A stretch of 64,000 nt of DNA from Pseudomonas fluorescens NCIMB 11764 (GCF_000293885.2 NZ_CP010945.1:1178001-1242000); one strand, 5' to 3'; counted from the first letter of the stretch, positions 27,493 through 38,609 are shown. Notes: generated from the letters alone by a model not told the origin. Numbers and translations are program-made.

Positions 27493-27975
27493 ATGCCTAA
27501 AACACCGATTGCCAGCCGTCCCCACGACCACTCTCATTGCGTTCACAGCGCACTGTCTGAGGCCGATGCCCTGTGCGCACGTCAAGGCCTGCGCCTGACC
27601 GCCTTGCGCCGGCGGGTGCTGGAACTGGTGTGGCAAAGCCACAAGCCTTTGGGTGCCTACGACATCCTTGCCGTGCTCAGTGAGCAGGACGGCCGCCGCG
27701 CCGCGCCGCCGACCGTGTACCGCGCGCTGGATTTCCTGCTGGAAAACGGTCTGGTGCACCGCATCTCCTCGCTGAACGCCTTCGTCGGCTGCAATCACCC
27801 GGAACACGCCCACCAGGGCCAGTTCCTGATCTGCCGTGAATGCCACGCCGCCATCGAACTTGAGCAGAAGTCCATCAGCGACGCGATCATCGGCAGCGCC
27901 AGGGATGTCGGATTCGTCGTCGAAAGCCAGACCGTCGAAGTGGTCGGCGTCTGTTCGGGTTGCCAGGGGGCTTGA
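27493..27975 (+). CDS. zur: Zinc uptake regulator Zur
   Basis: 160 residues, Fur family. N-terminal His-rich stretch (HDHSHCVH), winged helix with [24 protein letters not shown] and [19 protein letters not shown], and the two structural zinc pairs CREC and CSGC. The sensor ligands include NHPEHAHQG. It represses the znu genes when zinc is plentiful. Its stop overlaps the znuC start (TGATG), so repressor and transporter ATPase are co-translated and Zur controls itself. Confidence 0.94.
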   Translation: MPKTPIASRPHDHSHCVHSALSEADALCARQGLRLTALRRRVLELVWQSHKPLGAYDILAVLSEQDGRRAAPPTVYRALDFLLENGLVHRISSLNAFVGCNHPEHAHQGQFLICRECHAAIELEQKSISDAIIGSARDVGFVVESQTVEVVGVCSGCQGA

Positions 27976-28760
27976 TGAGCAACGCGCTGATCCGCCTTGA
28001 GCAGGTTGCCGTCACCTTTGCCGGGCAAAACGTGCTGGATAACATCGAACTGAGCGTCGAACCGGGGCAGATCGTTACCCTGATCGGTCCCAACGGTGCA
28101 GGCAAAACCACCCTCGTGCGGGCTGTGCTCGGCTTGTTGAAGCCGGACAGCGGCAGTGTGTGGCGCAAGCCGAAACTGCGGGTCGGTTACATGCCGCAAA
28201 AACTTCACGTCGATCCGACACTCCCGTTGTCGGTGCTGCGCTTCTTGCGGCTGGTGCCCGGTGTGGATCGCACGCGTGCGTTGGCGGCACTCAAGGAGGT
28301 GGGCGCCGAACAGGTGATCGACAGCCCGGTGCAAAGCGTTTCCGGTGGTGAAATGCAGCGCGTGCTGCTGGCCCGGGCGCTGTTGCGCGAGCCTGAATTG
28401 CTAGTGCTGGACGAGCCGGTGCAGGGCGTCGACGTAGCGGGGCAGGCCGAGTTGTACAGCCTGATCACCCGTCTGCGTGATCGTCACGGTTGCGGCGTGT
28501 TGATGGTTTCCCACGATTTGCATCTGGTCATGAGCACCACCGATCAAGTGGTCTGCCTCAACCGTCATGTCTGCTGTTCCGGTCATCCCGAGCAGGTCAG
28601 CGGCGATCCGGCTTTCGTCGAGTTGTTCGGAAAGAACGCACAAAGCCTGGCGATTTATCACCACCATCACGACCACGCCCATGATCTGCATGGTTCGGTG
28701 GTCACCACGGCCCCGACGGCCCAACCCCACGTACATGGAGATAGCTGCAAGCATGGCTGA
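27975..28760 (+). CDS. znuC: Zinc ABC transporter ATP-binding protein ZnuC
   Basis: 261 residues. Walker A GPNGAGKT, signature [17 protein letters not shown], Walker [13 protein letters not shown] and switch His in VSHDLH. The His-rich C-terminal tail ([12 protein letters not shown]) is characteristic of ZnuC and may bind zinc. The ATG at 27975 overlaps the zur stop by one base; an upstream in-frame start inside zur is unlikely. It overlaps znuB by 8 bases. Confidence 0.94.
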   Translation: MSNALIRLEQVAVTFAGQNVLDNIELSVEPGQIVTLIGPNGAGKTTLVRAVLGLLKPDSGSVWRKPKLRVGYMPQKLHVDPTLPLSVLRFLRLVPGVDRTRALAALKEVGAEQVIDSPVQSVSGGEMQRVLLARALLREPELLVLDEPVQGVDVAGQAELYSLITRLRDRHGCGVLMVSHDLHLVMSTTDQVVCLNRHVCCSGHPEQVSGDPAFVELFGKNAQSLAIYHHHHDHAHDLHGSVVTTAPTAQPHVHGDSCKHG

Positions 28761-29541
28761 TTTTCTGCTCTACGCCCTGCTTGCAGGCCTGGCCCTGGCG
28801 CTGGTGGCGGGTCCGTTGGGATCTTTCGTGGTCTGGCGGCGTATGGCTTATTTTGGCGACACCCTGTCTCACGCAGCCTTGCTCGGCGTGGCGTTGGGCT
28901 TTCTGCTGGATGTCAGCCCGACGGTAGCCGTTACCGTCGGCTGTTTGTTGTTGGCGGTGTTGCTGGTGACCTTGCAACAGCGTCAGCCACTGGCATCCGA
29001 CACGCTTTTGGGAATTCTCGCACCGAGCACGCTCTCTTTGGGCTTGGTGGTACTAAGCTTCATGCACGAAGTGCGGATCGACCTGATGGCCTATCTGTTC
29101 GGCGACTTGCTGGCGATAAGCCCGACCGATCTGGCGTGGATTCTCGGCGGTAGCGCGGCCGTTCTGGCCCTGCTGGTGACGCTGTGGAGGCCTTTGCTGG
29201 CGATCACGGTGCATGAAGAGCTGGCCAGGGTGGAAGGTTTGCCGGTGCCGGCGCTGCGCCTGACCCTGATGTTGCTGATCGCCGTGGTGATCGCGGTGGC
29301 GATGAAAATCGTCGGTGTGTTGTTGATTACATCGCTGTTGATCATCCCTGCGGCTGCGGCACAACGTCACGCCCGGTCGCCGGAACAGATGGCACTGGGG
29401 GCGAGCCTGCTGGGCATGCTCGCGGTGTGTGGCGGGTTGGCATTGTCATGGTTCAAGGACACCCCGGCAGGCCCGTCGATCGTGGTGACGGCCGCCGCGC
29501 TGTTTCTGCTGAGTTTTGTCCTGCCCCGTCGAGGGGTGTAG
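28753..29541 (+). CDS. znuB: Zinc ABC transporter permease ZnuB
   Basis: 262 residues, about eight membrane helices, ABC-3 family. The [21 protein letters not shown] segment and the C-terminal [20 protein letters not shown] are family hallmarks. It forms the channel for Zn2+ with ZnuC. The open frame continues upstream within znuC; the ATG at 28753 gives the conserved N-terminus ([20 protein letters not shown]). Confidence 0.94.
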   Translation: MADFLLYALLAGLALALVAGPLGSFVVWRRMAYFGDTLSHAALLGVALGFLLDVSPTVAVTVGCLLLAVLLVTLQQRQPLASDTLLGILAPSTLSLGLVVLSFMHEVRIDLMAYLFGDLLAISPTDLAWILGGSAAVLALLVTLWRPLLAITVHEELARVEGLPVPALRLTLMLLIAVVIAVAMKIVGVLLITSLLIIPAAAAQRHARSPEQMALGASLLGMLAVCGGLALSWFKDTPAGPSIVVTAAALFLLSFVLPRRGV

Positions 29542-29578
29542 ACTTGCTCGTTTTTTGCGCAAATAGAGAGTCGCAGGA

Positions 29579-30295
29579 ATGAAGCTGTTAGCCTCCCGTT
29601 ATCTGCTCCTTGTTGCATTTTCGCTGCTACTGGGCGCCTGTCAAAGCACGCCACCAGCGGCCACCGAGGTCACTGATGCGCAGGCCACGGCCATCGCACA
29701 GCTCGAGCAAAGCCTCGCCAGCAGCGAGCTGGCCACTGCTGAAGATCAACTGGCTGCCTTGCAGGCCGGGTCGCCAAACGACCCATCGCTTGTGCAGTAC
29801 CAACGGCAACTTGCCGAAGCCTATCTGCAACGCAGCCAGATCGTGCTGCAAAAAGGCGATGTGAATGCTGCTGCCACCGCCCTGAGCCGGGCGCGGGCAC
29901 TGATGCCCAAGGCGCCGGCGCTGACCGGTGGGGTCAACAACGCGATCGTCAATGCGCGCAAGGCAGAGCTCGATAGAGCTGAAGCGGCGCTGCTGGCTGC
30001 CGAGGCTAAACCGCAGGCGAAGGTGATTGATCCGACCGCTGAAAGCACCACGGTAGCGCTGAATCTCACCGATATGGGCAAACTTCGTCGGCAACTGGAT
30101 GCGATCGCGGCCGATGTAGTGAATTACCAGTGCGACGTGAGCATTCAGGCGCCGCGCACGCAGGATTATCCTTGGTTGGCGACGTTGTTGACCAAGCGGG
30201 TGAAGAAGCTGGATTCGAATTTCGATCTGAATCTGCAGAAGCAAATCGTGCGCAACATTCCGGCGCAGATTGTCTTGAGTCCGCGTAAACCTTGA
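29579..30295 (+). CDS. Conserved lipoprotein of unknown function, TPR-like helices
   Basis: 238 residues. Signal peptide with lipobox LLGAC. Alanine-rich helical repeats at about 30-140 (LEQSLASSELATAEDQLAAL, then AEAYLQRSQIVLQKGDVNAA) resemble tetratricopeptide pairs. The C-terminal domain (YQCDVSIQAPRTQDYPWL, LLTKRVKKLDSNFDL) is conserved in pseudomonads. It follows znuB by 37 bases, so it may be expressed under zinc limitation; no direct zinc motif is seen. Confidence 0.8.
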   Translation: MKLLASRYLLLVAFSLLLGACQSTPPAATEVTDAQATAIAQLEQSLASSELATAEDQLAALQAGSPNDPSLVQYQRQLAEAYLQRSQIVLQKGDVNAAATALSRARALMPKAPALTGGVNNAIVNARKAELDRAEAALLAAEAKPQAKVIDPTAESTTVALNLTDMGKLRRQLDAIAADVVNYQCDVSIQAPRTQDYPWLATLLTKRVKKLDSNFDLNLQKQIVRNIPAQIVLSPRKP

Positions 30296-30297
30296 AA

Positions 30298-30393
30298 GCA
30301 TCGCGAGCAGGCTCGCTCCCACAGTGGATTGAGGTGACCCTATATTTGTGGTGAACCCATAACCCTGTGGCAGCGAGCCTGCTCGCGATAGCG
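30298..30393. repeat. REP pair (GTGGGAGC/TCGCGAGCAGGCTCGC type)
   Basis: ATCGCGAGCAGGCTCGCTCC on the left and GCAGCGAGCCTGCTCGCGAT on the right are mirror arms about 50 bases apart. They lie between the convergent lipoprotein and katE genes. Confidence 0.85.
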
Positions 30394-30414
30394 TCCTTGC
30401 TATTGATTCACAAC

Positions 30415-32553
30415 CTAAGCCGGAATCGCCTTGGCCTTAGGTTCTCGATCCCAAACCCGATGCTGCCCGATCGCCGCGAAAAACGCTTTGATCAACTTCG
30501 CGTCCGTCCCCACGATCAACCCCGCATCAGCTTCCAGTTTCAACATATCCAGCAGTTGCTTGGCTTCGCCTTGCAGCGCGATCGCCTTTAAATGCTTGTA
30601 CGCCTCCAGCACGTAATGCAACGCCACGCCATCACCGCTCAACGCTTTGATGGATGCCGCGCCACCTGGCACAAAGACCGCATCGAAGGCGATGGATGGC
30701 ATGCCTTCCATGGAGGCATCCACCGGCAGCGACTTGCCATCGGCCGTTGTCACCGGGGCGGACGTCGGGCCGAGCAACTTGGCGTGCGCGCCTTCAGCTT
30801 TCAGCGCTTTCTTCATGGCATCGATTGCAACGCCATCGACACCGTTGGCCGCCAGAATCGCGACTTTTCGGGTTTTGATATCGCCGGGCAACAAATTGGC
30901 CTGGCTCAGGGCGGGTGAACGGTCCAGGGATATTTTCGGTACATCGACCGTCCCGGCCTTCGGTGCCGGCAAGCCAAGGTTCTGCGCCACACGCTTGGCC
31001 AGTTCCAGGTCGATGTTGGCAAGGATCTCATTCACTTCGCGCGCACGGATAAATTCCCGCTCAACCTTGCCCAGCTCAAAGCTGTAGGCCGCAATGATGT
31101 GTTCCTGCTCGTGTTTGCTCATGCTGTGAAAGAACAGTCGCGCTTGAGAAAAGTGATCGCTGAACGACTCGCTGCGCTGGCGGATCTTGTTGGCATCGAT
31201 GCGCTCTGGATACGTCTCGAAACCACCATCCTGCGCGGCGGGCGGTGTTTCCTTCGGCCAGCCACCGTCGATGGAATTCGGCTCGTAGGACGCGCGACCC
31301 TTGTCGATGGTGGTGCGGTGCATCGCATCCCGTTGGCCATTATGGAAGGGGGCGACCGGACGGTTGATCGGGATCTCGTGAAAATTCGGCCCGCCGAGTC
31401 GGCTGATTTGTGTATCGGTGTAGGAAAACAACCGACCTTGCAGCAACGGATCGTTGGAGAAATCGATCCCCGGCACGATGTGCCCCGGGCAGAAAGCGAC
31501 CTGCTCGGTTTCGGCGAAAAAGTTGTCCGGGTTACGGTTGAGCACCATTTTGCCCAGTGGGGTGATGGGTACGATTTCCTCGGGAATGATTTTGGTCGGG
31601 TCGAGAATGTCGAAATCGAAGGCATGTTCATTTTCCTCCTCGACGACCTGTACGCCCAATTCCCATTCCGGGTAATCGCCCATCTCGATTGATTCCCAGA
31701 GATCGCGGCGGTGGTAGTCGGTGTCTTTACCGGCGAGCTTCTGGGCTTCATCCCAGACCAGCGAGCAGGTCCCGGCGGAAGGGCGCCAGTGGAATTTGAC
31801 GAAGCGTGATTTGCCCTCGGCGTTGATCAGCCGGAATGTGTGCACGCCAAAGCCCTGCATGCTGCGCAGGCTTTTCGGGATCGCCCGGTCGGACATTGCC
31901 CACATCACCATGTGCGCTGATTCCGGAACCAGCGAGACAAAGTCCCAGAAGGTGTCGTGCGCCGAACCTCCCGTAGGAATCTCGTTGTGTGGCTCCGGTT
32001 TTACCGCGTGAACGAAGTCAGGAAACTTGATCGCGTCCTGTATGAAAAACACCGGCATGTTGTTCCCCACCAAGTCGAAGTTGCCTTCGTCGGTGAAGAA
32101 CTTCACGGCGAAACCGCGTACATCGCGCACGGTATCGCCTGACCCGCGCGGGCCTTGCACCGTGGAAAATCGTACGAAGACTGGGGTTTTCTTACCCGGG
32201 TCCTGTAAGAAACCGGCCTTGGTCAGTACGGAATGGTTTTCATAGGTCTGGAAAAAACCATGAGCCCCAGTGCCCCGGGCATGGACGATGCGCTCCGGGA
32301 TCCGTTCATGGTCAAAGTGCGTGATCTTTTCACGCATGATGAAATCTTCCAGCAACGACGGCCCGCGGGCGCCGACTTTCAACGTGTTCTGATTGTCCGA
32401 AACCTTCACGCCCTGGTTAGTGCGCAGGGCCTGTTGGGTGGCGTCGGAGCGGAATTTTTCCAGGCTGTCGAGCTTGGCATTGGTGTTGCCGCGGTCCAGT
32501 GTGTCGGTCCCGGCCATTGCGCTTTTAGGTGCGGCAGGCTTTTTAGTACTCAT
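30415..32553 (-). CDS. katE: Catalase HPII, large-subunit monofunctional catalase
   Basis: 712 residues, the large-subunit clade. The catalytic His lies in [16 protein letters not shown] and the distal Asn in [17 protein letters not shown]. The haem Tyr region is [18 protein letters not shown]. The extra C-terminal flavodoxin/GATase-like domain (about 560-712, [15 protein letters not shown]) is what sets HPII apart from small catalases. It breaks down hydrogen peroxide in the cytoplasm; homologues are often under RpoS, though no clear promoter is seen. An AACGAGGAG precedes the ATG. Confidence 0.95.
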   Translation of the reverse strand: MSTKKPAAPKSAMAGTDTLDRGNTNAKLDSLEKFRSDATQQALRTNQGVKVSDNQNTLKVGARGPSLLEDFIMREKITHFDHERIPERIVHARGTGAHGFFQTYENHSVLTKAGFLQDPGKKTPVFVRFSTVQGPRGSGDTVRDVRGFAVKFFTDEGNFDLVGNNMPVFFIQDAIKFPDFVHAVKPEPHNEIPTGGSAHDTFWDFVSLVPESAHMVMWAMSDRAIPKSLRSMQGFGVHTFRLINAEGKSRFVKFHWRPSAGTCSLVWDEAQKLAGKDTDYHRRDLWESIEMGDYPEWELGVQVVEEENEHAFDFDILDPTKIIPEEIVPITPLGKMVLNRNPDNFFAETEQVAFCPGHIVPGIDFSNDPLLQGRLFSYTDTQISRLGGPNFHEIPINRPVAPFHNGQRDAMHRTTIDKGRASYEPNSIDGGWPKETPPAAQDGGFETYPERIDANKIRQRSESFSDHFSQARLFFHSMSKHEQEHIIAAYSFELGKVEREFIRAREVNEILANIDLELAKRVAQNLGLPAPKAGTVDVPKISLDRSPALSQANLLPGDIKTRKVAILAANGVDGVAIDAMKKALKAEGAHAKLLGPTSAPVTTADGKSLPVDASMEGMPSIAFDAVFVPGGAASIKALSGDGVALHYVLEAYKHLKAIALQGEAKQLLDMLKLEADAGLIVGTDAKLIKAFFAAIGQHRVWDREPKAKAIPA

Positions 32554-32818
32554 CAGTCGTTAACTCCTCGTTGCGATTCCTGCCGTAGCCAGGACTCTTA
32601 TGTATTCCCCAGGCACGGCACCGGGGGGCGTTTTCGAGTTGCCTTATTAGTGACTGATGGGGTTTTTAGCCGTTCCTTTTTTATGACCTTTGATCGCGTT
32701 ATTGCCAAATGAAAGGTTGAATGCGGAATAAATGCTAATAACCTCTATACGGACAGGCTAAAATGCGCGCCCGGCTAACCGCTGATTCTTTTCTAACGCG
32801 CCCCACAAGGTTCGCTAC

Positions 32819-33826
32819 GTGATCGAGTTTCAAAACGTCCATAAAACCTACCGCGTCGCCGGTAAGGATATTCCCGCCCTGCACCCGACCAGTCTGACGA
32901 TTGAAAACGGTCAGGTCTTCGGCCTGATCGGTCATTCCGGTGCGGGAAAAAGTACTCTGCTGCGTCTGATCAATCGCCTGGAGAACTCCAGTGGCGGCAA
33001 GATCATCGTCGACGGCGAAGAAGTCACGGCGCTCGACGCCAACAGCCTGCGACGTTTTCGTCAGCAGGTCGGGATGATTTTCCAGCACTTCAACCTGCTG
33101 GCGTCCAAGACCGTTGCCGACAACGTCGCGTTGCCGCTGACCCTTGCGGGCGAATTGTCGCGCAGCGAGATCGACCAGCGTGTGGCCGAGTTGCTGGCGC
33201 GGGTTGGCTTGTCCGATCACGCCAAAAAGTACCCGGCGCAGTTGTCCGGCGGCCAAAAGCAGCGCGTCGGGATTGCTCGTGCGCTGGCGACCAAGCCGAA
33301 AATCCTGCTGTGCGATGAAGCCACCAGCGCCCTGGACCCGCAGACCACAGCGTCGGTCCTGCAATTGCTGGCCGAGATCAACCGCGAGCTGAAGCTGACC
33401 ATCGTCCTGATCACCCACGAGATGGATGTGATCCGTCGCGTCTGTGACCAGGTTGCGGTCATGGACGCGGGTGTGATCGTCGAGCAAGGTTCGGTGGCCG
33501 AGGTGTTCCTGCATCCCAAGCACCCGACTACCAAGCGTTTCGTGCAGGAAGACGAGCAGATCGACGAAAGCGAACAGCGGGACGATTTTGCTCACGTGCC
33601 AGGCCGTATCGTGCGCCTGACCTTCCAGGGCGAAGCGACCTACGCGCCATTGCTGGGGACTGTCGCTCGGGAAACGGGCGTGGACTACAGCATCCTGGCC
33701 GGTCGTATCGACCGCATCAAAGACATCCCCTACGGGCAATTGACCCTGGCGGTCACCGGCGGCGACATGGAGGCGGCGTTTGCCCGCTTCACCGCGGCTG
33801 ATGTCCACATGGAGGTGCTGCGCTGA
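32819..33826 (+). CDS. metN: Methionine ABC transporter ATP-binding protein MetN
   Basis: 335 residues. Walker A GHSGAGKS, signature [16 protein letters not shown], Walker [14 protein letters not shown], and a C-terminal NIL/ACT-like domain (about 260-335) that binds methionine and inhibits transport when the cell has enough. Starts with GTG. Its stop overlaps metI (TGATG). No SAM riboswitch is seen upstream; only a possible AT-rich -10 region near 32730-32765. Confidence 0.94.
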   Translation: MIEFQNVHKTYRVAGKDIPALHPTSLTIENGQVFGLIGHSGAGKSTLLRLINRLENSSGGKIIVDGEEVTALDANSLRRFRQQVGMIFQHFNLLASKTVADNVALPLTLAGELSRSEIDQRVAELLARVGLSDHAKKYPAQLSGGQKQRVGIARALATKPKILLCDEATSALDPQTTASVLQLLAEINRELKLTIVLITHEMDVIRRVCDQVAVMDAGVIVEQGSVAEVFLHPKHPTTKRFVQEDEQIDESEQRDDFAHVPGRIVRLTFQGEATYAPLLGTVARETGVDYSILAGRIDRIKDIPYGQLTLAVTGGDMEAAFARFTAADVHMEVLR

Positions 33827-34500
33827 TGGAAGCCCTGACAAGTTTCTTCGCCAATATCGACTGGTTCGAAATCTGGCTGGCCACTGGCGATACCCTGCTG
33901 ATGCTCGGCGGTTCGCTGTTGTTCACCGTGCTGCTGGGCCTTCCGCTAGGCGTGCTGTTGTTCCTTTGCAGCCCGCGTCAGTTGCTGGAAGCCAAAGGCG
34001 TATACGCAATGTTGTCGCTGGTGGTGAACATTCTGCGTTCGCTGCCCTTCATCATTTTGCTGATCGTGATGATTCCGTTCACCGTGTTGATCACCGGCAC
34101 TTCGCTAGGTGTTGCCGGTGCAATTCCTCCGCTGGTGGTGGGTGCCACGCCGTTCTTCGCACGACTGGTGGAAACCGCCCTGCGTGAGGTGGATCGCGGC
34201 ATCATCGAAGCGACACAGGCCATGGGCGCGACGACACGTCAGATCATCACCAATGCCTTGCTGCCAGAAGCCCGCCCGGGCATCTTCGCGGCGATTACGG
34301 TGACAGCTATTACACTGGTGTCGTACACGGCGATGGCCGGCGTGGTGGGTGCGGGTGGTCTGGGTGACCTGGCGATCCGTTTTGGCTACCAGCGTTTCCA
34401 GACCGATGTGATGGTCGTCACCGTGGTATTGCTGCTGGTTCTGGTTCAAGTGTTGCAAACCGTTGGCGATAAGCTGGTCGTACACTTCTCGCGTAAATAA
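33826..34500 (+). CDS. metI: Methionine ABC transporter permease MetI
   Basis: 224 residues with five membrane segments. The EAA loop is VDRGIIEATQAMGATTRQII. Matches MetI of D-/L-methionine importers. Start overlaps the metN stop by one base; metQ begins 56 bases downstream. Confidence 0.94.
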   Translation: MEALTSFFANIDWFEIWLATGDTLLMLGGSLLFTVLLGLPLGVLLFLCSPRQLLEAKGVYAMLSLVVNILRSLPFIILLIVMIPFTVLITGTSLGVAGAIPPLVVGATPFFARLVETALREVDRGIIEATQAMGATTRQIITNALLPEARPGIFAAITVTAITLVSYTAMAGVVGAGGLGDLAIRFGYQRFQTDVMVVTVVLLLVLVQVLQTVGDKLVVHFSRK

Positions 34501-34556
34501 GTCATGAGCCGGCCATTCGCTGGCAGGCGCCATGCGCCTCACAAGGAGTTTGCTGA

Positions 34557-35327
34557 ATGAAAAAACTACTCGTCGCGTTCGCTGCTGTTGCAGCTTTTTC
34601 CGCCCACGCCGGCACCCTGACCGTTGCGGCCTCCCCGGTCCCGCACGCAGAAATCCTCGAATTCGTGAAACCGGCCCTGGCCAAGGAAGGCGTGGACCTG
34701 AAAGTCAAAGTCTTCACCGACTACATCCAGCCGAACGTGCAAGTGGCCGAGAAACGCCTGGATGCCAACTTCTTCCAGCACCAGCCGTACCTCGATGAGT
34801 TCAACAAGGCCAAGGGCACCAACCTGATTTCCGTGGCCGGTGTGCACCTGGAACCCTTGGGCGCTTATTCGAGCAAGTACAAAGCGCTGACCGAACTGCC
34901 GGGCGGCGCCAACGTAGTGATCCCTAACGACGCCACCAACGGCGGCCGCGCGCTGTTGCTGCTGGCGAAGGCTGGCCTGATCAAGTTGAAGGATTCGAAC
35001 AACATCCTGTCGACCGTCAAGGACATCACCGAGAACACCAAGGACCTGAAATTCCGCGAACTGGAAGCCGCGACCCTCCCGCGCGTACTGACCCAGGTCG
35101 ACCTGGCGCTGATCAACACCAACTACGCGCTGGAAGCCAAGCTTGATCCGGCCAAGGATGCGCTGGTTATCGAAGGCAGCGACTCGCCGTACGTGAACAT
35201 CCTCGTTGCCCGTCCGGACGACAAGGACAGCGAAGACATGAAGAAGCTGGTTACCGCGCTGCACAGCCCGGAAGTGAAAGCCTTCATTCTCGAGAAGTAC
35301 AAAGGCGCGGTAGTGCCGGCGTTCTGA
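34557..35327 (+). CDS. metQ: Methionine ABC transporter substrate-binding protein MetQ
   Basis: 256 residues of the NlpA/MetQ family (VAASPVPHAEILEFVKPALA, VAEKRLDANFFQHQPYLDEF, IPNDATNGGRALLLLAKAGL). The signal peptide ends in FSAHA without a lipobox cysteine, so unlike E. coli MetQ this one is predicted to be freely periplasmic. A perfect AAGGAG precedes the ATG. The operon ends in a strong hairpin at 35343. Confidence 0.93.
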   Translation: MKKLLVAFAAVAAFSAHAGTLTVAASPVPHAEILEFVKPALAKEGVDLKVKVFTDYIQPNVQVAEKRLDANFFQHQPYLDEFNKAKGTNLISVAGVHLEPLGAYSSKYKALTELPGGANVVIPNDATNGGRALLLLAKAGLIKLKDSNNILSTVKDITENTKDLKFRELEAATLPRVLTQVDLALINTNYALEAKLDPAKDALVIEGSDSPYVNILVARPDDKDSEDMKKLVTALHSPEVKAFILEKYKGAVVPAF

Positions 35328-35342
35328 TCTGAAGCTGTAACG

Positions 35343-35377
35343 AAAAATGGGGCGCATTCAAATGCGCCCCATTTTTT
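35343..35377. terminator. Bidirectional terminator between metQ and the sco gene
   Basis: GGGGCGCATT-CAA-ATGCGCCCC flanked by AAAAAT and ATTTTTTT works on both strands, ending the met operon (+) and the cox operon (-). Confidence 0.9.
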
Positions 35378-35412
35378 TATGCCTGAAACACGGACCCTGC
35401 AGGAGCCGGGTG

Positions 35413-36048
35413 TTATTTGCGGTTAAGCATCACCGGCAACTGCGCCACCAACTTGGCGTTGTTCAACGGCGCCCGGATGAACCCGCGCTGCGTCCCGTCC
35501 GGCCCGATCACCGCCAGGTTGCCGCTGTGATCAACCGTGTAATTCGGCTTGCTGGTGTCCGCCGGAATGAACGGAATGCTCACCGCGTTGGCCAGCTTCT
35601 GAATGTCCTCGACCGAGGCCGCCGTCAGTCCTTGAAACTGCGGGTCGAAGTAACCCAGGTATTGCTTGAGCTGCTTGGGTGTATCGCGGTTCGGATCGAC
35701 GCTTACCAGGATGATCTGCAATTTATCCACAGCCTCCGGCGGCAATTCGCTCTTGATCTGGCGCAGCTGGGCGAGGGTGGTCGGGCAGATGTCCGGGCAG
35801 AAGGTGTAGCCGAAGAACAGCAACGACCACTTGTCTTTCAACGCATTGACCGCCACCGGTTTGCCGTCCTGATCGGTCATCGTCACGTCCGGCAGGTTGC
35901 GGCTTTGCGGCAACAGGATAATCCCGGCGTCGATCAGTGCCGTAGGGTCACCCTGGCCTTTGCCGGACAGCACTTTGTTGATGGTCAGGCCCAGGACCAG
36001 CGCGATCAGGGCGACAAGGATGAAGACGGTTTTCTGGGTTCGAGTCAT
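35413..36048 (-). CDS. SCO1/SenC family copper chaperone
   Basis: 211 residues with one N-terminal membrane anchor ([13 protein letters not shown]). Thioredoxin fold with the copper-binding CPDIC (CxxxC) and the distal His in VDHSGNL. Sco proteins deliver copper to, or reduce the cysteines of, the CuA site of oxidase subunit II. Last gene of the cox operon; it overlaps cyoE by 4 bases, which fixes the start at 36048 although the frame is open much further upstream. Confidence 0.93.
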   Translation of the reverse strand: MTRTQKTVFILVALIALVLGLTINKVLSGKGQGDPTALIDAGIILLPQSRNLPDVTMTDQDGKPVAVNALKDKWSLLFFGYTFCPDICPTTLAQLRQIKSELPPEAVDKLQIILVSVDPNRDTPKQLKQYLGYFDPQFQGLTAASVEDIQKLANAVSIPFIPADTSKPNYTVDHSGNLAVIGPDGTQRGFIRAPLNNAKLVAQLPVMLNRK

Positions 36049-36944
36049 AGGTTCAACAGTAGGTAGTGGTCTACGAGCAGCGCGATAAACAGCAGGAACA
36101 AGTACCAGATAGAGTACTTGAACGTGCTGATCGCCGCGTGCGGCCGAGTGCCACGGTACAGCACGACGGCCCATTGCAGGAACCTCGCGCCAAGCCCGAC
36201 GGCGCAAATCAGGTAGAGGACGCCGCTCATGTGAATCACGTACGGCATCAGGCTGACGGCCAGCAACGCGAAGGTATAAAGCAGGATATGAATTTTCGTG
36301 TAGTGCTCGCCATGGGTCACCGGCAGCATCGGAATATCGGCCTTGGCGTATTCCTCTTTGCGATGGATCGCCAGCGCCCAGAAGTGCGGCGGGGTCCAGG
36401 CGAAGATGATCAGCACCAGCAGCAGCGGTTCGGCACTGACGTGGCCCGTGGCTGCGGTCCAGCCGAGCAGCGGCGGGGCGGCACCGGCCAGGCCGCCGAT
36501 GACGATGTTCTGTGGCGTCGCGCGTTTGAGGAAACCGGTATAGACCACGGCGTAACCGAGCAGGGAAGCCAGGGTCAGCCACGCCGTCAGTGGATTGGTG
36601 AACGCCAGCAACAACGCCTGACCCAGCACCGCCAGCACCAATGCAAATGTCAGCGCAGCCTTCGGTGACACCCGGCCTTCGGCCAAGGGCCGTTTGTGTG
36701 TGCGCGCCATCACCGCATCGATCCGCCGGTCCACCACATGATTGACCGCCGCCGCCCCGCCGGCACACAACGCGATCCCCAGATTGCCGAACACCAGCAC
36801 CGTCCATGGCACCCCGGCGCGGGTCGCGAGGAACATGCCGACCAGCGAGGTGATGAGCATCAGCACCACCACTTTCGGCTTGGTCAGCTCCAGGTAGTCA
36901 CGCCAGATCGCCTGGCTGTGACGTGCGCCGATCAGAGTCGCCAT
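36045..36944 (-). CDS. cyoE: Protohaem IX farnesyltransferase
   Basis: 299 residues of the UbiA prenyltransferase family. First Asp-rich motif in [15 protein letters not shown] and the second around [16 protein letters not shown]; about nine membrane helices. It converts haem B to haem O, the precursor made into haem A by the adjacent CtaA. It overlaps ctaA by 13 bases, consistent with one transcript for the haem A pathway. Confidence 0.94.
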   Translation of the reverse strand: MATLIGARHSQAIWRDYLELTKPKVVVLMLITSLVGMFLATRAGVPWTVLVFGNLGIALCAGGAAAVNHVVDRRIDAVMARTHKRPLAEGRVSPKAALTFALVLAVLGQALLLAFTNPLTAWLTLASLLGYAVVYTGFLKRATPQNIVIGGLAGAAPPLLGWTAATGHVSAEPLLLVLIIFAWTPPHFWALAIHRKEEYAKADIPMLPVTHGEHYTKIHILLYTFALLAVSLMPYVIHMSGVLYLICAVGLGARFLQWAVVLYRGTRPHAAISTFKYSIWYLFLLFIALLVDHYLLLNL

Positions 36945-38005
36945 GGCATCTCTCCTTTTATTGTTATGGGCCCGGCCGAGTGTTTGCGCGGGCTGAAGCG
37001 CCAGCGCGTCGGTTGTTTGACCCGAACCAGACTGGTCCGGGCGTGGTAATTGACCAGCACCATTGTCAGCAACAGCGCTGCGCCGCCGGCGTTATGCGCG
37101 ACAGCCACCGGCAGCGGCAGGTGAAACAGCACGTTGCTGATGCCGAGGGTGATCTGTGCGGCGAGAGCAATCAGCACCAGTCCCGCCAGGCGTGTCATGC
37201 CGACGACTTTCAGTTGCCACGCCAGACCGAACAGCACCAGCGTCACCAACAGCGCGCCAATGCGGTGAGTCAGGTGAATCGCCGTGCGCGCATCGCTGTC
37301 GAGCTGCCCGCCCAGGTAATTGGGGCCGATGTGTTGGGTCAAATGAAAGCCGTTGGCGAAATCAGCGGGCGGCAGCCATTGCCCGTGACAGGTCGGAAAG
37401 TCGATGCAAGCCACCGCCGCGTAGTTGGAGCTGACCCAGCCACCGAGGGCGATTTGCAGGATCACCAACAGCAACCCGGCCGTCGCCCAGTACTGCAAAC
37501 GCCGCGGCACCGTCAGCGCCGGCAGCACGCCGGACAGGCGCAAGGTCAGCAGAAACAACAGGCTCAACGTTGCGAAACCCCCGAGCAAATGCCCGGTCAC
37601 CACTTGTGGCCAAAGCTTGAGCGTTACCGTCCACATGCCGAACGCCGCTTGGGCGATTACCACCGCCAACAGGAACAATGGCAGCTTCACCGGTTGCCCC
37701 GGATGCCGACGATGCACCCAGGCGCGCCCGGCCAGTACCAAAATCAGCAACCCCAATGTGCCGGCAAAGTAGCGGTGGACCATTTCGTTCCAGCCCTTGT
37801 GCGCCTCGACCGGGGCATCGGGAAAATGCAGTTCGGCATGAGCCAGCTGGGCTTCGCTTTTCGGCACGCTGATAAAGCCGTAGCAGCCCGGCCAGTCCGG
37901 GCAACCGAGGCCGGCGTGGGTCAGGCGGGTGTAGGCACCGAGCAACACCACGATCAGTGCCAGCAAGGTGGCAAACAGCGCGAGGCGAAATCCAGGTTTG
38001 GCCAT
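36932..38005 (-). CDS. ctaA: Haem A synthase, COX15/CtaA family
   Basis: 357 residues, eight membrane helices in two four-helix halves. The cysteine pair CPDWPGC after helix 1 and a second pair CIDFPTC in the second half are typical. Haem ligands lie around VHRYFAG and LTHRIGALL. It oxidises haem O to haem A for cytochrome aa3. Tightly packed between the small CxxxC protein and cyoE. Confidence 0.93.
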   Translation of the reverse strand: MAKPGFRLALFATLLALIVVLLGAYTRLTHAGLGCPDWPGCYGFISVPKSEAQLAHAELHFPDAPVEAHKGWNEMVHRYFAGTLGLLILVLAGRAWVHRRHPGQPVKLPLFLLAVVIAQAAFGMWTVTLKLWPQVVTGHLLGGFATLSLLFLLTLRLSGVLPALTVPRRLQYWATAGLLLVILQIALGGWVSSNYAAVACIDFPTCHGQWLPPADFANGFHLTQHIGPNYLGGQLDSDARTAIHLTHRIGALLVTLVLFGLAWQLKVVGMTRLAGLVLIALAAQITLGISNVLFHLPLPVAVAHNAGGAALLLTMVLVNYHARTSLVRVKQPTRWRFSPRKHSAGPITIKGEMPWRL

Positions 38006-38015
38006 GACGATGCCC

Positions 38016-38609
38016 TTATCCGATGTTCGACAGTTTCAGCAAATGGCGCAGGTCATTGAGCAAGTCCTTGCCTTTCACGGTTGGGTCGTAGCGCAGCACC
38101 AGATTGCCGTGCGGGTCGATGATCCACAGCTGCGGCACGGTTTGATCGCCAGTGGTCTTGCTGAACGTGGTCAGGTCCATGGGATAACGCTGCAGCTGCG
38201 GGTATTCGCGGGTCAGCTTGGCGTCGTAGTCGCTGTTCAGCGGTTGCGCGGCAGCCAGGGCGTGACTGGCGCGCCCGGCATCACGGCCAAGGCCGATCTG
38301 GACTTGTCGCGCCAGATACACCAACTGCTGGCAATCAACCGAACACTCCTTGGGCGCGGTGACCAGCAATTGCCAGCGGTCCTCCTGCGCCTGCACGCCA
38401 AGGTCGGCGCGGGTCTGGCCGTTGCCGATCAGCTCGCCGTGATAGCTGCGACCTTCCGGCACCCAGAACTGCAACTTGTACATGCCGGTGGCGAGGATCA
38501 TCGGACCGATCACCCCAAGCAGGATCAGCAGCAGCTGCAAGCGACCCTTGCGCCGGTTCGCCGGCGTTTTCGCCTCAGACATGCTGGGTGGATTCATGGC
38601 CGCTCCCAT
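38016..38609 (-). CDS. Membrane-anchored protein of the cox operon with a CxxxC motif
   Basis: 197 residues. One N-terminal membrane segment (LLLILLGVIGPMILATGMYK) and a periplasmic domain resembling a thioredoxin/Sco fold. CSVDC sits where Sco proteins have CPDIC, and PQLWIIDPHGNLVLRYDP resembles the core strand with its DHxG-like turn, here DPHG. AAGGAG lies 7 bases before the ATG at 38609. The gene overlaps the SURF1 gene by 35 bases. Conserved at this spot in Pseudomonas cox operons; a role in copper insertion or thiol reduction is inferred. Confidence 0.82.
   Translation of the reverse strand: MGAAMNPPSMSEAKTPANRRKGRLQLLLILLGVIGPMILATGMYKLQFWVPEGRSYHGELIGNGQTRADLGVQAQEDRWQLLVTAPKECSVDCQQLVYLARQVQIGLGRDAGRASHALAAAQPLNSDYDAKLTREYPQLQRYPMDLTTFSKTTGDQTVPQLWIIDPHGNLVLRYDPTVKGKDLLNDLRHLLKLSNIG

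Noticed and set aside
32554..32818. SAM riboswitch or methionine-specific leader upstream of metN
   Set aside because: No multi-stem leader or terminator-like end is seen before the GTG start; only an AT-rich promoter-like segment.
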